Origin: Engraulis encrasicolus
Lineage: Eukaryota > Chordata > Actinopteri > Clupeiformes > Engraulidae
DNA length: 64,000 nt
Assembly: GCF_034702125.1 (NCBI RefSeq)
Contig: NC_085878.1
Location: forward strand, 22,223,502-22,287,501
Direction of reading: 5' to 3'
Below, piece by piece: positions 36,260-53,845 of this stretch. The position numbers and the translations under genes were made by a program. The notes below the pieces were generated by a model. The model searched no databases, was not told the origin of the DNA, and worked only from the letters and a program-made list of their open reading frames with translations. Each line of letters starts with the position of its first letter. Within the stretch, counting starts at the first letter, position 1.

Positions 36260-37064
36260 GCTGGGTGTGTCAGTAAGACAGAAAAGTCTGCCGTTGGAAA
36301 TAAAATACCTTGACATTCTTTGAGTTACATATAAAAAACTTGTTGAACATCTTAAAAGGAAACAGAAACACTAAATTTAATTTCCAAAATTCTTGTACTG
36401 ATAAAAGTATGCCTCTGCCTGGTATCTACTCTTTTTTTTGTTATGGAGCCCATCAGATCAGCCGATAATTGGAATTCACGGAACACACTGTAATCCATGT
36501 ACCATAGCGGCTGTATTGGCGACATGACAACTGAGAGGGATTGCAATCAGAACCCCCGCCTTTCCGAGATAATTCGAGCCCAGTCAAAAAGATGTTCTAA
36601 TTTGTGCTGATGACAACATGAATTTATGGCCGCATCAGGAAGATGCCAATATCTGCATTAGCTTCTCGAGTAAAAATAATAATCTCATGCTAATAGTCTT
36701 CTGGCTCCACCACATTGATGTTTTGCAGCTCACCGCCGAGTTCCTTGCATTGCTTTACGAAATTGAACTGTACACTTGGAACCACTTCCATTTCTCATCT
36801 GGCTCACTTGATGATGCTGAAATATGAGTGAGAACCATGCAGAACAGACAACCTGGTATTACGATACAGGCCATAAAGGCAGATCAATATACATTACAAT
36901 GGTAGTGGGAATGTGTTCTGTTTGCTGCACAGAATAATAAACAGTGTAATAGGATTTTAAAGGCTACGATAAATAAATATCCCCTGGGGACTAATACTGG
37001 AAAGAGGTTGAGGGAGGCACACTGTAGGTCTCTGTGTGTGTGCGTGAGAGAGACAGACAGAGAC

Positions 37065-37066
<2 letters not shown>

Positions 37067-37154
<88 letters not shown>
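37067..37154. repeat. (GA)n microsatellite
   Basis: About 43 GA units preceded by GACAGACAGAGACAG. Confidence 0.95.
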
Positions 37155-37156
<2 letters not shown>

Positions 37157-38206
37157 GAGAATCCCTGCGTGAGGGTGACATTAGTGGCACACATCTAATG
37201 GGCTTCCACTCACTGAAAAGAAACAGCTTAAAAGGCAACTCAAGTTTTTTTTCTTTTCCCCTCCCTTGGAAACGGGCGTGTGAAAATGGATTTCAGATCT
37301 GTGTGAAACATTTCTCTGACTCTGTTGTCAAGGCGCACAGTAACTTTTAATTCTTTTCAAGTGCATTGTGTTTATCAAACCTCAGCAATCGAAACTGGCA
37401 GAAGAATAGTGACACTTTATCCACACGAACCTCAGATCACACTGCATCAGCAGCAGAGAAGAACGACCAAGGAAAAAAAATAAACAACACTCTTTTGAAA
37501 TGGCAGATGAAAAGTCTCCATTAATCTTCAGCCGTGATTAAATCAACACGACATACCATAACAGAGGCACCCCGTGACGAGAACCTGAATGCCACCACAC
37601 GCATACAACATGATCATGTCTCGCCAGCAAGCGAGCAGGCAAGCTGAATGTGATGTGTTGGACTCCAGTAGGTGACTGAAGTCTTTGCACACACTTTGGC
37701 CTACGATGATAGGAGCTCTTCTCGTTCCAATGCTTGTGTGAAATTGGTTGGTTTTTGGAGCTCTGCTCCGAGTAGAAGGAGTGGGGTGGGAGGTGGTTCT
37801 GGCTGGTGGGAGGGGAGCTTGGTCCTATCTCTCTCTCTGTACTCAAATGCTCAACTGGACTGAAATGTGGCTCTTCACACAAAGAGCATCCTTCCAATCC
37901 TTGAAATACTGGCTGCAACAAAGCTAACTCTCTCCATTCCCGGAGAAAATGATCTCCGGAATTATGTGACATGAGAAGAATATTTTCTGGCTAAAATAAT
38001 CTATTCGCAGATGGCTGAACTTGATTGGCAGCAGTGCTCCGACATCCTGGGGTATGCTAATGGCGAATCCCTGGTGACATCAAGGGGCCTGGTATGGTGA
38101 GCGTCGAGCGTCGAGCTTCGCAAGAGTGCAGCGTTTCCCGCTCACCACCACGTCTACCACCGTCCCCTGTGGCCGCCGGGCTCTTAGGTGGTTTTCTCTT
38201 CACACG

Positions 38207-38242
<36 letters not shown>

Positions 38243-38286
38243 GGCACTCCAGCATAGCGGCTCACAGCAGGTGGCAGGCAAGCAGG

Positions 38287-38470
38287 GATGAGAAGGAAGA
38301 AAAAAGGAAAGGAAAGGAATGGAATGGAAAGAAAAGACAGGGAATGGAAAGGAAAGGAATGGAATGTAGAGGAACGGAAAGGCAGGGAAAGGGAAAGGAA
38401 AGGAAAGGAATGGAATGGAAAGGAAAGGAAAGGAAAGGCAGGGAAAGGGAAAGGGAAAGGGAAGGGAAGG
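38287..38470. repeat. Polypurine pentanucleotide (GGAAA)n/(GGAAT)n repeat
   Basis: Irregular arrays of GGAAAGGAATGGAATGG type, with almost no pyrimidine on the plus strand for 180 bases. Confidence 0.9.
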
Positions 38471-39457
38471 CGATACCCTTTTAAAGGTGTCTTGTGTTCG
38501 CTGTTGCTTTTTCCTTCCCTTCGCCTTTTGTAGTTTCTCTTTTTTCCCCGAGATGGAGGTCGATGAATTACGATGAGTTGTGCTTTCGTTTATAGCCACC
38601 CTGTGTTGTACTGCCTGCACAATTCATGACCGCCTCTGCCCGTCTCCTTTGTCAATGAGTTGCTTTAAACAGCTGCCCTGCCACTGTTAGCCCGGAGACC
38701 ACGCATGTAACACATACAACAACAAAAGACAAGTGTGGCAGGAATCGCAATGAGTATATGTGTATGTGTGTATGTTTGTGTTTGTGTGTGTGGTGGGGGT
38801 ACGACCCCACATCACTTTTTTATTGGATTTGAACTTAACAAGATGCTTCTAAGGCAGTCTGTAAATGTTACATTTTGTTTCCTGTGGTTTGTTTGTCGTC
38901 TTAATTCCTTGTACTATACAGTATATACATTTTTTGTATGCATGGGCAAGAGTGTAATATATTTGTTTCTGTTTGGGTTTCTATTTTTCCTCACAATGCT
39001 TTCGGTTACAGGTGAAATAGGCACCTTTCCAAAGACACCAAGCAGAACAATACAGCATATATTTTACAAAGCTGCATATAGTATTATGACTTGGAGGGAT
39101 GCATTCAGCATTATCTTCGCCTAAGAGTGATGAAAACGGCCGTTTTTATGACTTGATCCATCAAATACTTCACCCTGAGTTAATTTACATGGTGATAAAG
39201 CCACTGAAAAACGAAAGAAGGGTTTTATTTTGCCCTTGTCTAGTGGAATTGTTCAGAGATTACCCCACAAGCAGGATTTGTATTGACCCATTGTTCCTTT
39301 GTCTTATTGATTGTTGTTTTTTTATTAAAATAACCTTGACTTTCTCTCGAGAGAAACACTGGTGCTTGTCACTCAAAAACCTTTTTTTTGTAACCCTGGA
39401 AATGTGTCTCTTTTGAGTGTGAATTTGAGATAGTGTGTGTATGTGTGTATGTACTTC

Positions 39458-43829
<4,372 letters not shown>

Positions 43830-43919
<90 letters not shown>
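43830..43919. repeat. (GA)n microsatellite
   Basis: About 45 uninterrupted GA units, next to the 43959 hAT-like element. Confidence 0.95.
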
Positions 43920-43921
<2 letters not shown>

Positions 43922-43958
43922 CAAGAGGGGTATTTTTTGTTGAATTTGTGCTCTAGAT

Positions 43959-44317
43959 CAAGGATGTCAAACTGAGGCCCGGGGGCCAAATCTGGCCAGC
44001 GGAGTCATTTTCTTTGTGTATTACAGTTGGCCCACCAACACCATTAATGTACAGTGTAACAAAACTTGAATGTGAAACTTGGTGTGTCACAGGAACATGA
44101 GTGGGCCCAGGTCAATGAAACAGCTCACACTCATGGGCAAAACAAATATGATCAGGCACATTTGAAATAACATATATGATGGGAAAAAGTGTGTGGAATT
44201 AATATGACTTTCAAGTGCAAGCCCAATTTTTGTCAATTTAAATATATATATATATAAAGTTCAGCTCACGACTTTGTTTAAGTTGTTGATTCAGTCAAGT
44301 TGATTCAGTCACCCTTG
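43959..44317. mobile_element. Probable hAT-type MITE of the CAnGGnTGTCAAACT type
   Basis: CAAGGATGTCAAACTGAGGC and CCGGGGGCCAAATCTGGCC form a typical left end. The right end (TTGATTCAGTCACCCTTG) is diverged and partly duplicated. No clear target duplication is present (4 of 8 bases). The right limit is tentative. Confidence 0.4.
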
Positions 44318-44665
44318 GTCTATGAATCCATTGTTGGTGTTAATACAAGTGCATCAAGGCGTGGTTGTACTGTGCTGTGACAGTGACTTTATCTGTCTTA
44401 TTATCTGTCTCTTATTTGCACTGTGTGTGTCACCGCGTACACAACATCCCGTTAAGTTGGGAAAACAAATCAAGGATGGACGCCCTCCGCGCTGATTGGA
44501 GGCATGTCTTACAGAGCTCACATGTCCATTAGCCTGTGGGTAGCTCACGTGTGAGTGCCGAGCAGAGCAGGGGAGAGTGTTTGTTTATTCCTTTCAATGT
44601 GGCCCCTTTGGGTTGCCGAGGTCTTGTCGTTGCCGTGGTGCGAAGGGTTGCCGGGCAGGAGGTGG

Positions 44666-44709
44666 TGTGTGTGTGCGTGTGTGAGAGAGAGAGTGTGTGT
44701 GTGTGTGTT
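44666..44709. repeat. (GT)n microsatellite with GA block
   Basis: GT runs separated by GAGAGAGAGA, the same layout as 34018-34068. Confidence 0.9.
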
Positions 44710-44879
44710 GTTATGTTGCCGAAGTCCACAGCTCCCATTTGCCAGGGCTGCCTGTCTGAATGCTCGCTTGGCTGAGCCGCGCCTGGGTGACGGCGTTGAC
44801 AGGATGACAGGAGGACTGCACTCGTGTGAATGCCAATGCAGGGAGCACTGTTTCAGGAAGAGCAGCATATAGAGAGAAA

Positions 44880-44968
44880 CAAACACACACACAAACACAC
44901 ACATAGAGAGGCACAAACACGCACACACACGCACACACACACAGAGGCAAAAACACACACACACATCG

Positions 44969-45010
<42 letters not shown>

Positions 45011-45066
45011 ACGCACGCACGCACGCACGCACGCACACACGCACGCACGCACACACACACACACAC
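44880..45066. repeat. Compound (CA)n/(CGCA)n microsatellite
   Basis: Degenerate CA blocks, then a clean CA run (44970-45004), then CGCA units. Confidence 0.95.
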
Positions 45067-45224
45067 GTAATCACTGTCCAGTCAGAAGCCAAGAGCATGC
45101 TGGTTCTCAGTTGCTTGAAGGTGACATGCATGCTTGCACACAGCACATGTATGTGTGTGAGCACACGCCCACATATGTACACACATATGTACACACGCAC
45201 ACGCACACATGAAATCATGTACAT

Positions 45225-45339
<115 letters not shown>

Positions 45340-45901
45340 ACAGTACTGACACGGGGAGTCAAGGTTTTAAGGAGAAGGATGGCATGATGGACGAGCGTTA
45401 CAGCACATTAGGCTGATAGAACAGTAATCAGGAGTGAAGGATGCTATTCAACACACAACAGCGGAGGGAAAAAAAGACAACCAATGTCAAAAAACAAGCT
45501 GGGGGTGTGGCAGAGACGCTGCCAACGTTTCATGCAAATGATTTATCTTTACCCCCAGGGAGCTATGCAAGACCTTTTGAAGGAAACGGTAGATCATGGT
45601 AGAGCAGGGTCTTTACTCATCTACCAGGTTTTATGGTTTTCTGTAGTAGGTTGTGCAGTGCAGGGCTGATGGTTTTCAGTCTCGTGTTCTATGAAGCAGT
45701 CATATGTCAATATTACAGTGCGTGTAGCATGCACATATTACAATGTCAAGCCTAAAGGGGTCTCTTGCATGGCCTCTTCATGCAGATGGGGCTGTTGACG
45801 GGCAAGCTGACATTGCTGAAAACACTCAAGCCCATCATGGCAGCACTGGTATTACATTACAAATGGTCGTAGCCTCTTTGCACAGATGGGCCCGCCGGCG
45901 G

Positions 45902-46108
45902 TAGGGTGGCCAGACGTCCGTCTTTAGGACCGACCGTCCGTCTTTTCAGTGCCTTGTCCGGTGTAAGGCACAGCATTAAGCCAGACAAATGTGCATTAAA
46001 ATGCATGAAATCGCATCTAAGAAACACACATTTTCTTGGGGGAGGACCTCCAACCCCCCCGGCCTAAAATATGTCCTCCTTTTTCCTGTCTCGGAGATGG
46101 TCACCCTA
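45902..46108. mobile_element. hAT-type MITE, 207 bp, perfect 8-bp target duplication
   Basis: GCCGGCGG occurs at 45894-45901 and 46109-46116. The element starts TAGGGTGGCCAGACGTCC and ends GAGATGGTCACCCTA, an inverted TAGGGTGnCCA end. The interior has GGAGGACCTCC and CCGTCCGTC blocks. Confidence 0.75.
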
Positions 46109-46247
46109 GCCGGCGGGCCTGTTCACTCATTGCTGAAAAGACTCAACTACGTCATACAGTAAAAAGACAGATATGACATTACTGAGAGCCTTAAGTAACA
46201 CAGTAAGACTTTGTTATTACAATTGTGGTGACCAATTGTGAGGTTAT

Positions 46248-46400
46248 TTGTAGAGAGTCACTTGTGCACAATCCCTGGTGCTGAACAAAAAAACACGTAT
46301 TATTTGAAAAAAGGTTCGCACACTTCTCTGGATTTTTCTTTTGAAGTTATTTTTTCTTCTTTTTTATTTATTCATTGGTAATAATGACGTTTCGACCTCC
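46248..46400 (-). mobile_element. Second copy of the 5777-6009 repeat, with 10-bp flanking duplication
   Basis: It contains the same GCACAATCCCTGGTGCTGAAC block (46266) and the TGACGTTTCGACCTCC block (near 46385). It is flanked by GTGAGGTTAT at 46238-46247 and 46401-46410. It lacks the mirrored second arm present in the first copy. Confidence 0.6.
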
Positions 46401-46921
46401 GTGAGGTTATAACATAGTATCTGTGCAAAGGACTTAATTGACAGATCAAGACTTACAGGTAAGCTTATCAGGTTATAGCTCTGAGAGGCTCTGTGTGAAG
46501 GAAGATGTTAAGCAACAAGGCGTTCAGCTGAGGTGCTATTTTAAGTCCACAGGTGTTTGTGTTTACACTTCGCTCAAAATTAATGGGAGCGAAAAACAAA
46601 CAACATGCAAAATATAAACAATCCTAGCATCTATGACCTTACAGAGCCCTTGTGGTAGAAGTAGGAGAGTACTGGCAGAGGACATATTACTTACTGGTAA
46701 TTGGCTAGTTGGATTTGCCAGACTGCAAGCATTTAGCAAGCAACTGATAAGTACCCGTGAAAATTTGGGCACAATCTGCTACTGCGGCCCTATTAGCCTG
46801 TCAGGGCACTGCCGCCAGGTGTGTCGAATGATTGCAGCACTCAGGTGAGCCACCAAATACCCTGGGGTCACTTCAAACATGCCAAGCTGTATAGGACAGA
46901 GTGTACCAGGATGACGGTGAC

Positions 46922-46923
46922 TA

Positions 46924-46955
<32 letters not shown>

Positions 46956-47068
46956 AAGATACATCATACAGTTTTACTGAGTCACACACAGACGCACACA
47001 CAGTGCACACACATACCGTAAACTATAATACACACACAACACATACACACAACACACACACACACACA
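46922..47068. repeat. Degenerate (CA)n stretches
   Basis: A clean CA run at 46924-46951, then scattered ACACAC blocks to 47068. Confidence 0.85.
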
Positions 47069-47204
47069 GGTGCCCAAGAGCAATCCATCACTGCACTGAA
47101 TGTATTAATTGGTTCACTACAGGCATACGGTGTATAAGTGGAAACGAACCTGAGCGCACATGGTACATTTCCTATCCAGCCAAAGCTCAGGCATGCTACA
47201 CACC

Positions 47205-47297
47205 CACACACATGCTCATACACATACATTTACACACACGCCACGCAGACAAAAATGCGCGCACACATGCATGCACGCACCCACACGTGCACACGCA

Positions 47298-47329
<32 letters not shown>

Positions 47330-47335
47330 CACACA
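47205..47335. repeat. Compound (CA)n/(CGCA)n microsatellite
   Basis: CACA and CGCA units, including CGCACGCACGCACGCACGCA at about 47293-47316. Confidence 0.9.
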
Positions 47336-48019
47336 AAGACAGAACCAAAATAACACTGAGCAAGCCAGGAAGCAGGAGAGGGAGCGAGCAAGTTGGCTGG
47401 CGCATCTCTTCCCCTATGATATGGCCTTCTTGTTTCATTAGTGTTTATGACATTCCACGCTCACCAGGAGTCGTTTCAGCAGCCCGAGTCTGTGGAGCCA
47501 CATGTCAAAGTGGATCACAGCAGCCTCCGTGGGCACTCTTCCGTAGGCGATTTTTCACGGCATGGTGTGTTTTTCCTGGGCTTTCTCTGAATCTGAACAT
47601 TTTTTTTGATTGTCTGCAAGAGGCAGAGGCAGAGCTTGCTTTCTATTCTTCAGTCTCTGCTAAAACATACTGTAGATTGGGCCTATGGTTGGAGAGATTG
47701 AAAATGCAAGTGGAGTTGGATGTGAGATGCATATTGTAGGATAGTGTTGGATGTTTTTTTGCATGTATAAAGTGTGTGTGTGTGGGGGGGTGGGTGCAAA
47801 AACTGGAAGGCGCTTCAAAGAGAGGTGGAGGCCAGTGTGTTGTGAGGCTTTGCCTGAGTTGCCCTTGAAGTCAAGTTAGTGTAAAGACAATATTAAACCA
47901 TTATCAATATAATAGTCTTGTGAGGAAATCAGTGAAAACCCAATGAGTCAAGCTAAATCACAACATATATGCATTCACTAAACAGCTTTCATCGAGAACT
48001 CTTTAAATATAAGCATTTA

Positions 48020-48138
48020 GGCCCTGCTGTGGTCTGATGGTGGGTTACACTGGGTTACTGTTTGAGTCCGGCCCGGGTCATTTTCCGGTCCTTCCCCGTC
48101 TCCCCTCCACTGTCCTGGCAAAAAGGCCCTAAAAATTA
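48020..48138 (+). mobile_element. tRNA-derived SINE with perfect 15-bp target duplication
   Basis: AAATATAAGCATTTA occurs exactly at 48005-48019 and 48139-48153. The insert has a decayed tRNA-like head with a B-box-like TTTGAGTCCGG, then CCCGGGTCATTTTCCGGTCC and a short A-rich 3' end. The head is shortened compared with a full tRNA. Confidence 0.75.
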
Positions 48139-48153
48139 AAATATAAGCATTTA

Positions 48154-51100
48154 ACAATTACTTGCTAGGCGTAAGAGTTAGGCCTACATCTGTTGAAAAA
48201 TAACGCTTCTCAAACATGTTTTAGAAACGCAAACATCACTGCCCCACAGAACTTTCTTTTATATTGGTAATCACATAACTTTATCCTGCCATGTGTTTAA
48301 AATAAACAAAAAGTTCAGCTTAGATTTGATGACAAGCTAACATTGCTTGTTTGATTGTCAAGATCAATATTATTCAACCTTATAAACGCGTCCATTTCTG
48401 AGAATTTATGCGGGCATAAAATGCTAAATGTCATTATTCGGCTCAATAGTCTAAACTCGCCTAAGAGAACACATTTGCCACTTTGGACTGGGGTATTAAA
48501 ATGAAAACCGTGTAGCCCACAACTTTTCAGAAATGTCAAGCTTCAGCAAACATTCCAACTGCTCTGCAACTTGTGGAGGCAGAAGAGGTCAAGTACATTT
48601 GCTATGGAAATGAAACTTCAGGTAGAAAGCTGCTTTGTTGCCATAGTACTGTAGGCTTGTTTCGCTGCTTTCTCCAATAGGTCAGTCCAATTAGGCGGGA
48701 ATATGTGAACAGAAACACAAAGAAATGTCACTGTATTTAAATCATGGATGACATTCATTTACTGCTGACTGAGCACTTAATTTGGGTCACACAAATTTGA
48801 ATACATCTTCCTGGATATACAGTAACCGAGATATTCAATGGGTTCGACCTTTAAAACAAACATTTCATTATATTTTACGTTTGGCACGCAGGATGTATGT
48901 GTAGGGTATCTGTGTGCTTTTAGTAATAATTGACAATGACTTCCTCATGACATCAGAAATATCAAATACTGTATTGATAGCAATAGTTTTGGTTTCATTG
49001 ATGGAACTTTGGTAGATCTGGTTTATCTTCTAATTACCAAATCCTTTGTCTCCTCCCAAAGAGGAGAGTATTATGCCATATTGAATTTAAAACTCATGTA
49101 TTGATATACAACTCTATATTCACCAGACACAAGCTGTTTTTGTGTGAGTTGGCACCACTTAACTTCAACCCAAACATATGAACCAAATAATCTGTGTATG
49201 AATTTTACAGAGGCAATTTTGCTCATGGTTGCTTGCATAGGTTAGTCTGACTTGGCATCACAGGGACAGAGATGCATAGCATAATAATAGCCTATTTTAG
49301 CAAATGTTTTTCATTATTATCTACTGTCAATTTAACATTTCAATTCTTTCCAACCTCTCTAATATAGAACTTCAGTTTAGTGCATTCATATTATTCAGAC
49401 TGCGTAGGAAAATTGCCTCACTTCTCTGCATTATACTACCAGTAATACACCCTGACCCTAAAAGCTACTCTCAAGAGAACGACACAGATTTGACATTTGG
49501 TATTCAAATGACTAGCATAGTTTCTGCATGCACACAGGCTTACTGTATATGAAATAAAATAAAAATCTGTGCTAATCCAGGGCAAGAGGGGAAAAAAATT
49601 CCTTGGACAGGTTTCTGTTGGCACCAAGCTAAAACAGGGTGACATTTTAGCTTGGTGTGAATGTAGGACCGTCCTCAGGAGAGCAGGGTACCTCCACTTC
49701 AAACTGTTGTCATGTGCCAGTTGCCTTTTGTGCGCCATCCTAGCCAAATGTCATGGCATTTTGCATTCTAAATCCTGCTCTAGCCAGGGAGAGCACAGTG
49801 TAAGGGCTGGGATAGGGAGACTGCATTCATTAGACACAGACCTCTTTCTGTCTTTGCACTGCCACTGATCCAAATCTCAGATGGAGCCTAACCCCACGAT
49901 TCATACCGAATGGAAAACACGCAGAGGCACTACATATATTCAATTTGTCTGAGTCATACAATTTTTGTTTTGAAGCTACATGTACTTACTGTAGGGGCCA
50001 AATACATATATTATGCATGTTGCTATGCTTCTGTAAACAAAATATACATGCTCTCACATTTACATCTGTGCTTGGAATAAAAGTTTCCAACTCACTGCAA
50101 CACTGCAGCAGTGCAGCAACAATAGTCACAGTATACACACAGCCCAAAGCTACCGCAATGAAATGTTTATATCGACGTCCCTGTGTGTACTGACTGACAG
50201 CACGGGTGATTTGGTGTGTGTATAATATTTAAAGTTTCACGCTTGGCTGATGGATGGATGGCTGTCTACCCGCCCCATCAGCAGGAGACTGCGTGTGCCA
50301 CCGATGTGGAGCTGGCCATCTGCCGCCTGCTAGGCCTCATTCAGACGACCTCGACACATCTTATCTCCTCCGGCGTCTCCATTGTCTTTCATAGCACAAC
50401 ATAGCACAGCATGACAGGCAGCTTGAGGATGTGAGCACTTTTCAAACAAACAAAAAATGACGAAAAGCCTCGAATCAAGATGCAGCTGACACTTCATCTT
50501 CTTCACACGAGTTTGTGGAGGAGGGGATAATAAAGCGATTAATTCTCATGATCAGCGAGGGGCTTTTTATTAATCACTTTTTCCACACCAAATTATTCGG
50601 CTAATATCATGCTCCTAACAAGGCTTAAGCATTTCTGGCAATGATCGAAAACTGTGAGAAACATTAGTTTATGGATTACAAGTGGCAGATCACAGCCTGT
50701 GTGTGGTATTAAATAAACAGGCCAAAGATTGCAAGCATTCTGTTAACTTGGCACCATGTACTATTTAACACATTTGTGCTGGTTTAACTTGGTGGTGTGA
50801 CCTTTTTAAATACCGTGTCAAGAGGTGTGAGGAAAAGGTTACAAACTTTTAAATCCTGGTATTTATTTTTAAGACTCATAATAAATGCTTGAAGACAAAC
50901 ACTTAAATATGAATCACACAGAGTAAAAGCAATGGATGAAGGTCATGATGTTCCTACAGTGTGTTAGCCTCGTGCTGATATTCCTCAGCAAAGGCTTGTG
51001 ATCCCATCACTTCGTCACAGTTATGTGGATGTGTAATAGTGGTTGTGTACACACAAAAGCGCCATATAAGCAGCACACATCAACAGTATTTCAGCAGAAT

Positions 51101-52826
51101 TCAGCACAAAGGGGCACTGTGCACAACATTCTGAATGAGCTGTGCATTCTACGTTCTAACATTCTTAATGCATTATGTACCTCACATTAAATGTTCTCTA
51201 TAAAATGACCATTTTCAAAAGGCTGTTTTTGTGAGAAAAAGGAAAATCTAAAAGCTTTATGCAACAGTCTAATGCTTTTAAACAAACCTGTAAAGATATC
51301 AATCCACACTAGAGAATTAGAGTCCAGAAATGAATGGTTTGCGGCCTATCTGCAACAATATTACTTTTCACCATTGCATGAAATTAGATTTCTTTGAAAG
51401 GGGCTTTCATGGTGGCTGATGAAACTGAAAAGATAACGCCATCCGACAAAAATATTATATAAAATAGAATTAGGCTATATAAAATGTAATATCTGCAAGG
51501 AAACTGGAATTAACTGATCTGACTACCCAGTCACTGAAAGATTCATTTGGCATTTATATAATCCAATAGAATTTGCTACTACACACACAAGCTACACTGT
51601 TAGTATATGTTCATGTGTGTGTGTACATGTGTTTGTTTATTACCACGAGCCCAATGAACATCTGAAATTATTTATTTACTTGTAAGAATATCGCATTAGG
51701 GCTAGTTAAGCACAGTTTACAGTGTAGACGCTGGTGAGTGCACCTATGTGGGATTACTCATTGAGTTAAGTGACTAAGGCCTTGTATAATGCATTATGCA
51801 ACCGCCTTCAACACAAGTGCCTTTCCTTGGCAGACAACAACATCTGAGCGCCGACGTCGGGCTTGGTGACATGGCGGTGTGAATCCCATTAACTTAATGC
51901 ATGAGACTAATAATAAAATGTTACTTTTCTGCGCTAACTGGATTAGCAATGATTATTTGTTTGCAGGGATTTGCCCTGCTGCTAGACTACAAAGGTGCTC
52001 TCCGACATGCAAAGCCTTTAAGCAAGTTCACAGAATTCACATGGCTGCCGTCTGCCGCCACCCCAGCAGCAGCAGCCCCTGTCAAAGTCAATACCGCTCT
52101 CTAGGTCAAGCAGCTTAAAGGTGAAAAGAATTCATGCAGTTTTAAAAGGATCATTTGTTAAAGTTTACATAGCAGCTTTAATGGAAATCAACCATAAGCT
52201 ACCCAACTTTTTTTTCTTTCAAAAGACTATCTTCTAACAAAGATTTGCTATTAGGGTGAGTATAGCTTTGTAAGTGTATAGACCCATTGGCCACTTTCAG
52301 GTTCCCTCACACCATAACTCTTGCTCTCATTGCTGTGATAAGGGAATAGAAAGCAATGTCTTAGTCAAATGATACTGGGGGAACAATAGAGCAGCGTAAA
52401 TGGCCCCTCTATGTGCACCGAGAGCTCCTCACAAGGCCGCGATGATGGATCAGCTGCTTAAGTTCACGCAGCTGCTTGTGTCGCGGCCGGGACACTGTTT
52501 ATGCAGAAATCTGAATTTAATTTGACTATGGCCAGATGTCTTGTAAATTTACCATGATTCGGCCCAGTGCCGAGAAGGAATTATACATGAATTTATGCTG
52601 CCACAAAGCATTGTCATCACAAATGCAGTTGAAAGAGAGAGACAGAGAGAGGGACAGACTGAGAGACAGTTGAGAGGATGTGAGGCGAGCTTAGCTCGCC
52701 TGGACTTTTCAGGTAAGACCTGTGAGTATTAATGACTGTCAAAGTGAATGATGCAATCTTGAGAAACAGTGCAGTTTAGAAGCAGTGCTGAGGCAACTAA
52801 TGGATTTCCGCAGATACTCATCGGCC
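48154..52826. other. Mostly unique AT-rich DNA, strongest conserved-element candidates
   Basis: 52420-52630 has two CAGCTG E-boxes (GATCAGCTGCTTAAGTTCAC; CGCAGCTGCTTGTG) and GAATTTAATTTGACTATGGC in a low-repeat context. 50510-50640 (AGCGATTAATTCTCATGATC) has a similar look. Only alignment to other fish could confirm conservation. Confidence 0.3.
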
Positions 52827-52975
52827 TGGCTATGGTCATTTTAAAGGAAGCGTCCTATTGTGTTTGTGGCGGTGGCAGCAGGGAAAGATATACATCAGGC
52901 TTGGTATGGTCACTTTAAAGAAAGCTTTCCCAGTGTGTCTAGTGCTGATGGCAACGTGGTCTATCCAATACACAG
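52827..52975. repeat. Diverged short tandem duplication, period about 74 bp
   Basis: TATGGTCATTTTAAAGGAAG at 52831 and TATGGTCACTTTAAAGAAAG at 52905, then CTATTGTGT and CCAGTGTGT, then GGTGGCAGC and GATGGCAAC. The repeated order argues against chance. Confidence 0.5.
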
Positions 52976-53734
52976 CACAGCGATGGAGACAGAAGGCCAC
53001 TGTTTTAATTTGAACCGCGCGCCCCGCCTCGTGCCCTTGGAGTAGCATCGGTCAGCCTTCATCACGGCCGCCAGCAGGCCTTTCCGCTAAAGGTGTAGAA
53101 TGGACAGGCTGCACCCCTTCTGGAACCTTCTGTAATGTTCCATCCCGGTTCCCGGTTCCAAAGAAGCGACTGAAACAGCATACGCTCCATGCTGGGTGTC
53201 TTCCCCACTGCTTTCAGGCCTGGCCTGTGAACAAACAGCCCGACATATGTGCCCCTGCGCAGGAGGCTGCAGAAAAGGTTTTCTGTGAGCCAGTTTTCCG
53301 GCACACGGCAGGACTACCTCCCTCCCTCCCACCCAACGCCACCCCCATCCCCACCCCTACCCTACCCTTGCTCAGGTGCAGCCAGAGAAAGAAAGATGGA
53401 GGGAAAGAAAGGGGCGCCGCAGGAAAGAGGTGCGCCAGTGTCATCAGCGAGAGAGTAATCAGGAAACGCAGCAGGCAACAATCAGCTCTGATGTGCTCAA
53501 GTCTGTGGGGGTGTTCCTTCCTCCTTGTGGGCTGAACAGCGTGCGCATATGGCTCGCAAAAGCCCTCAAAACAAAAAATGTCAATGGAGTAAAGATAGGG
53601 ATGTAGATAACACATGCCCACATGTGTAGTTTGCTGCAAGCCGTAAGGTATTTTGCCTCTAGATGATACAAAATCCCATTCAGAGGTGAATACTGTACAC
53701 CCGTTCCATATATCGGCAACATACAGTATATGGA

Positions 53735-53835
53735 CCCAGGTTCGAATCCCCACCTTACCCGATCTCTCTCTCCCTTTCACTATCTGTCACCATCTTCACT
53801 GTCCTGTCAAATAAAGGCACAAAAGACAAAAAAAA
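53735..53835 (+). mobile_element. tRNA-derived SINE fragment
   Basis: The B-box GGTTCGAATCC is followed by a pyrimidine-rich body (CTCTCTCTCCCTTTCAC, CACTGTCCTGTC) and the end AATAAAGGCACAAAAGAC with a poly-A run. The A-box half is missing, and no clear target duplication was seen. It is a relative of the 48020 copy by layout. Confidence 0.55.
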
Positions 53836-53845
53836 CCCAGAGTTG

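Noticed and set aside
50260..50400. GC-richer stretch with open frame (ETACATDVELAICRLLGL)
   Set aside because: No splice sites in phase and no known family; could equally be a conserved non-coding stretch.
51960..52104. Possible exon after a TTTGTTTGCAG acceptor-like site (GFALLLDYKGALRHAKPL)
   Set aside because: Acceptor is plausible but the frame stops without a good donor and the peptide resembles no family I know.
53735..53750. tRNA gene from the GGTTCGAATCC B-box
   Set aside because: No A-box, no cloverleaf; the context is a SINE body.
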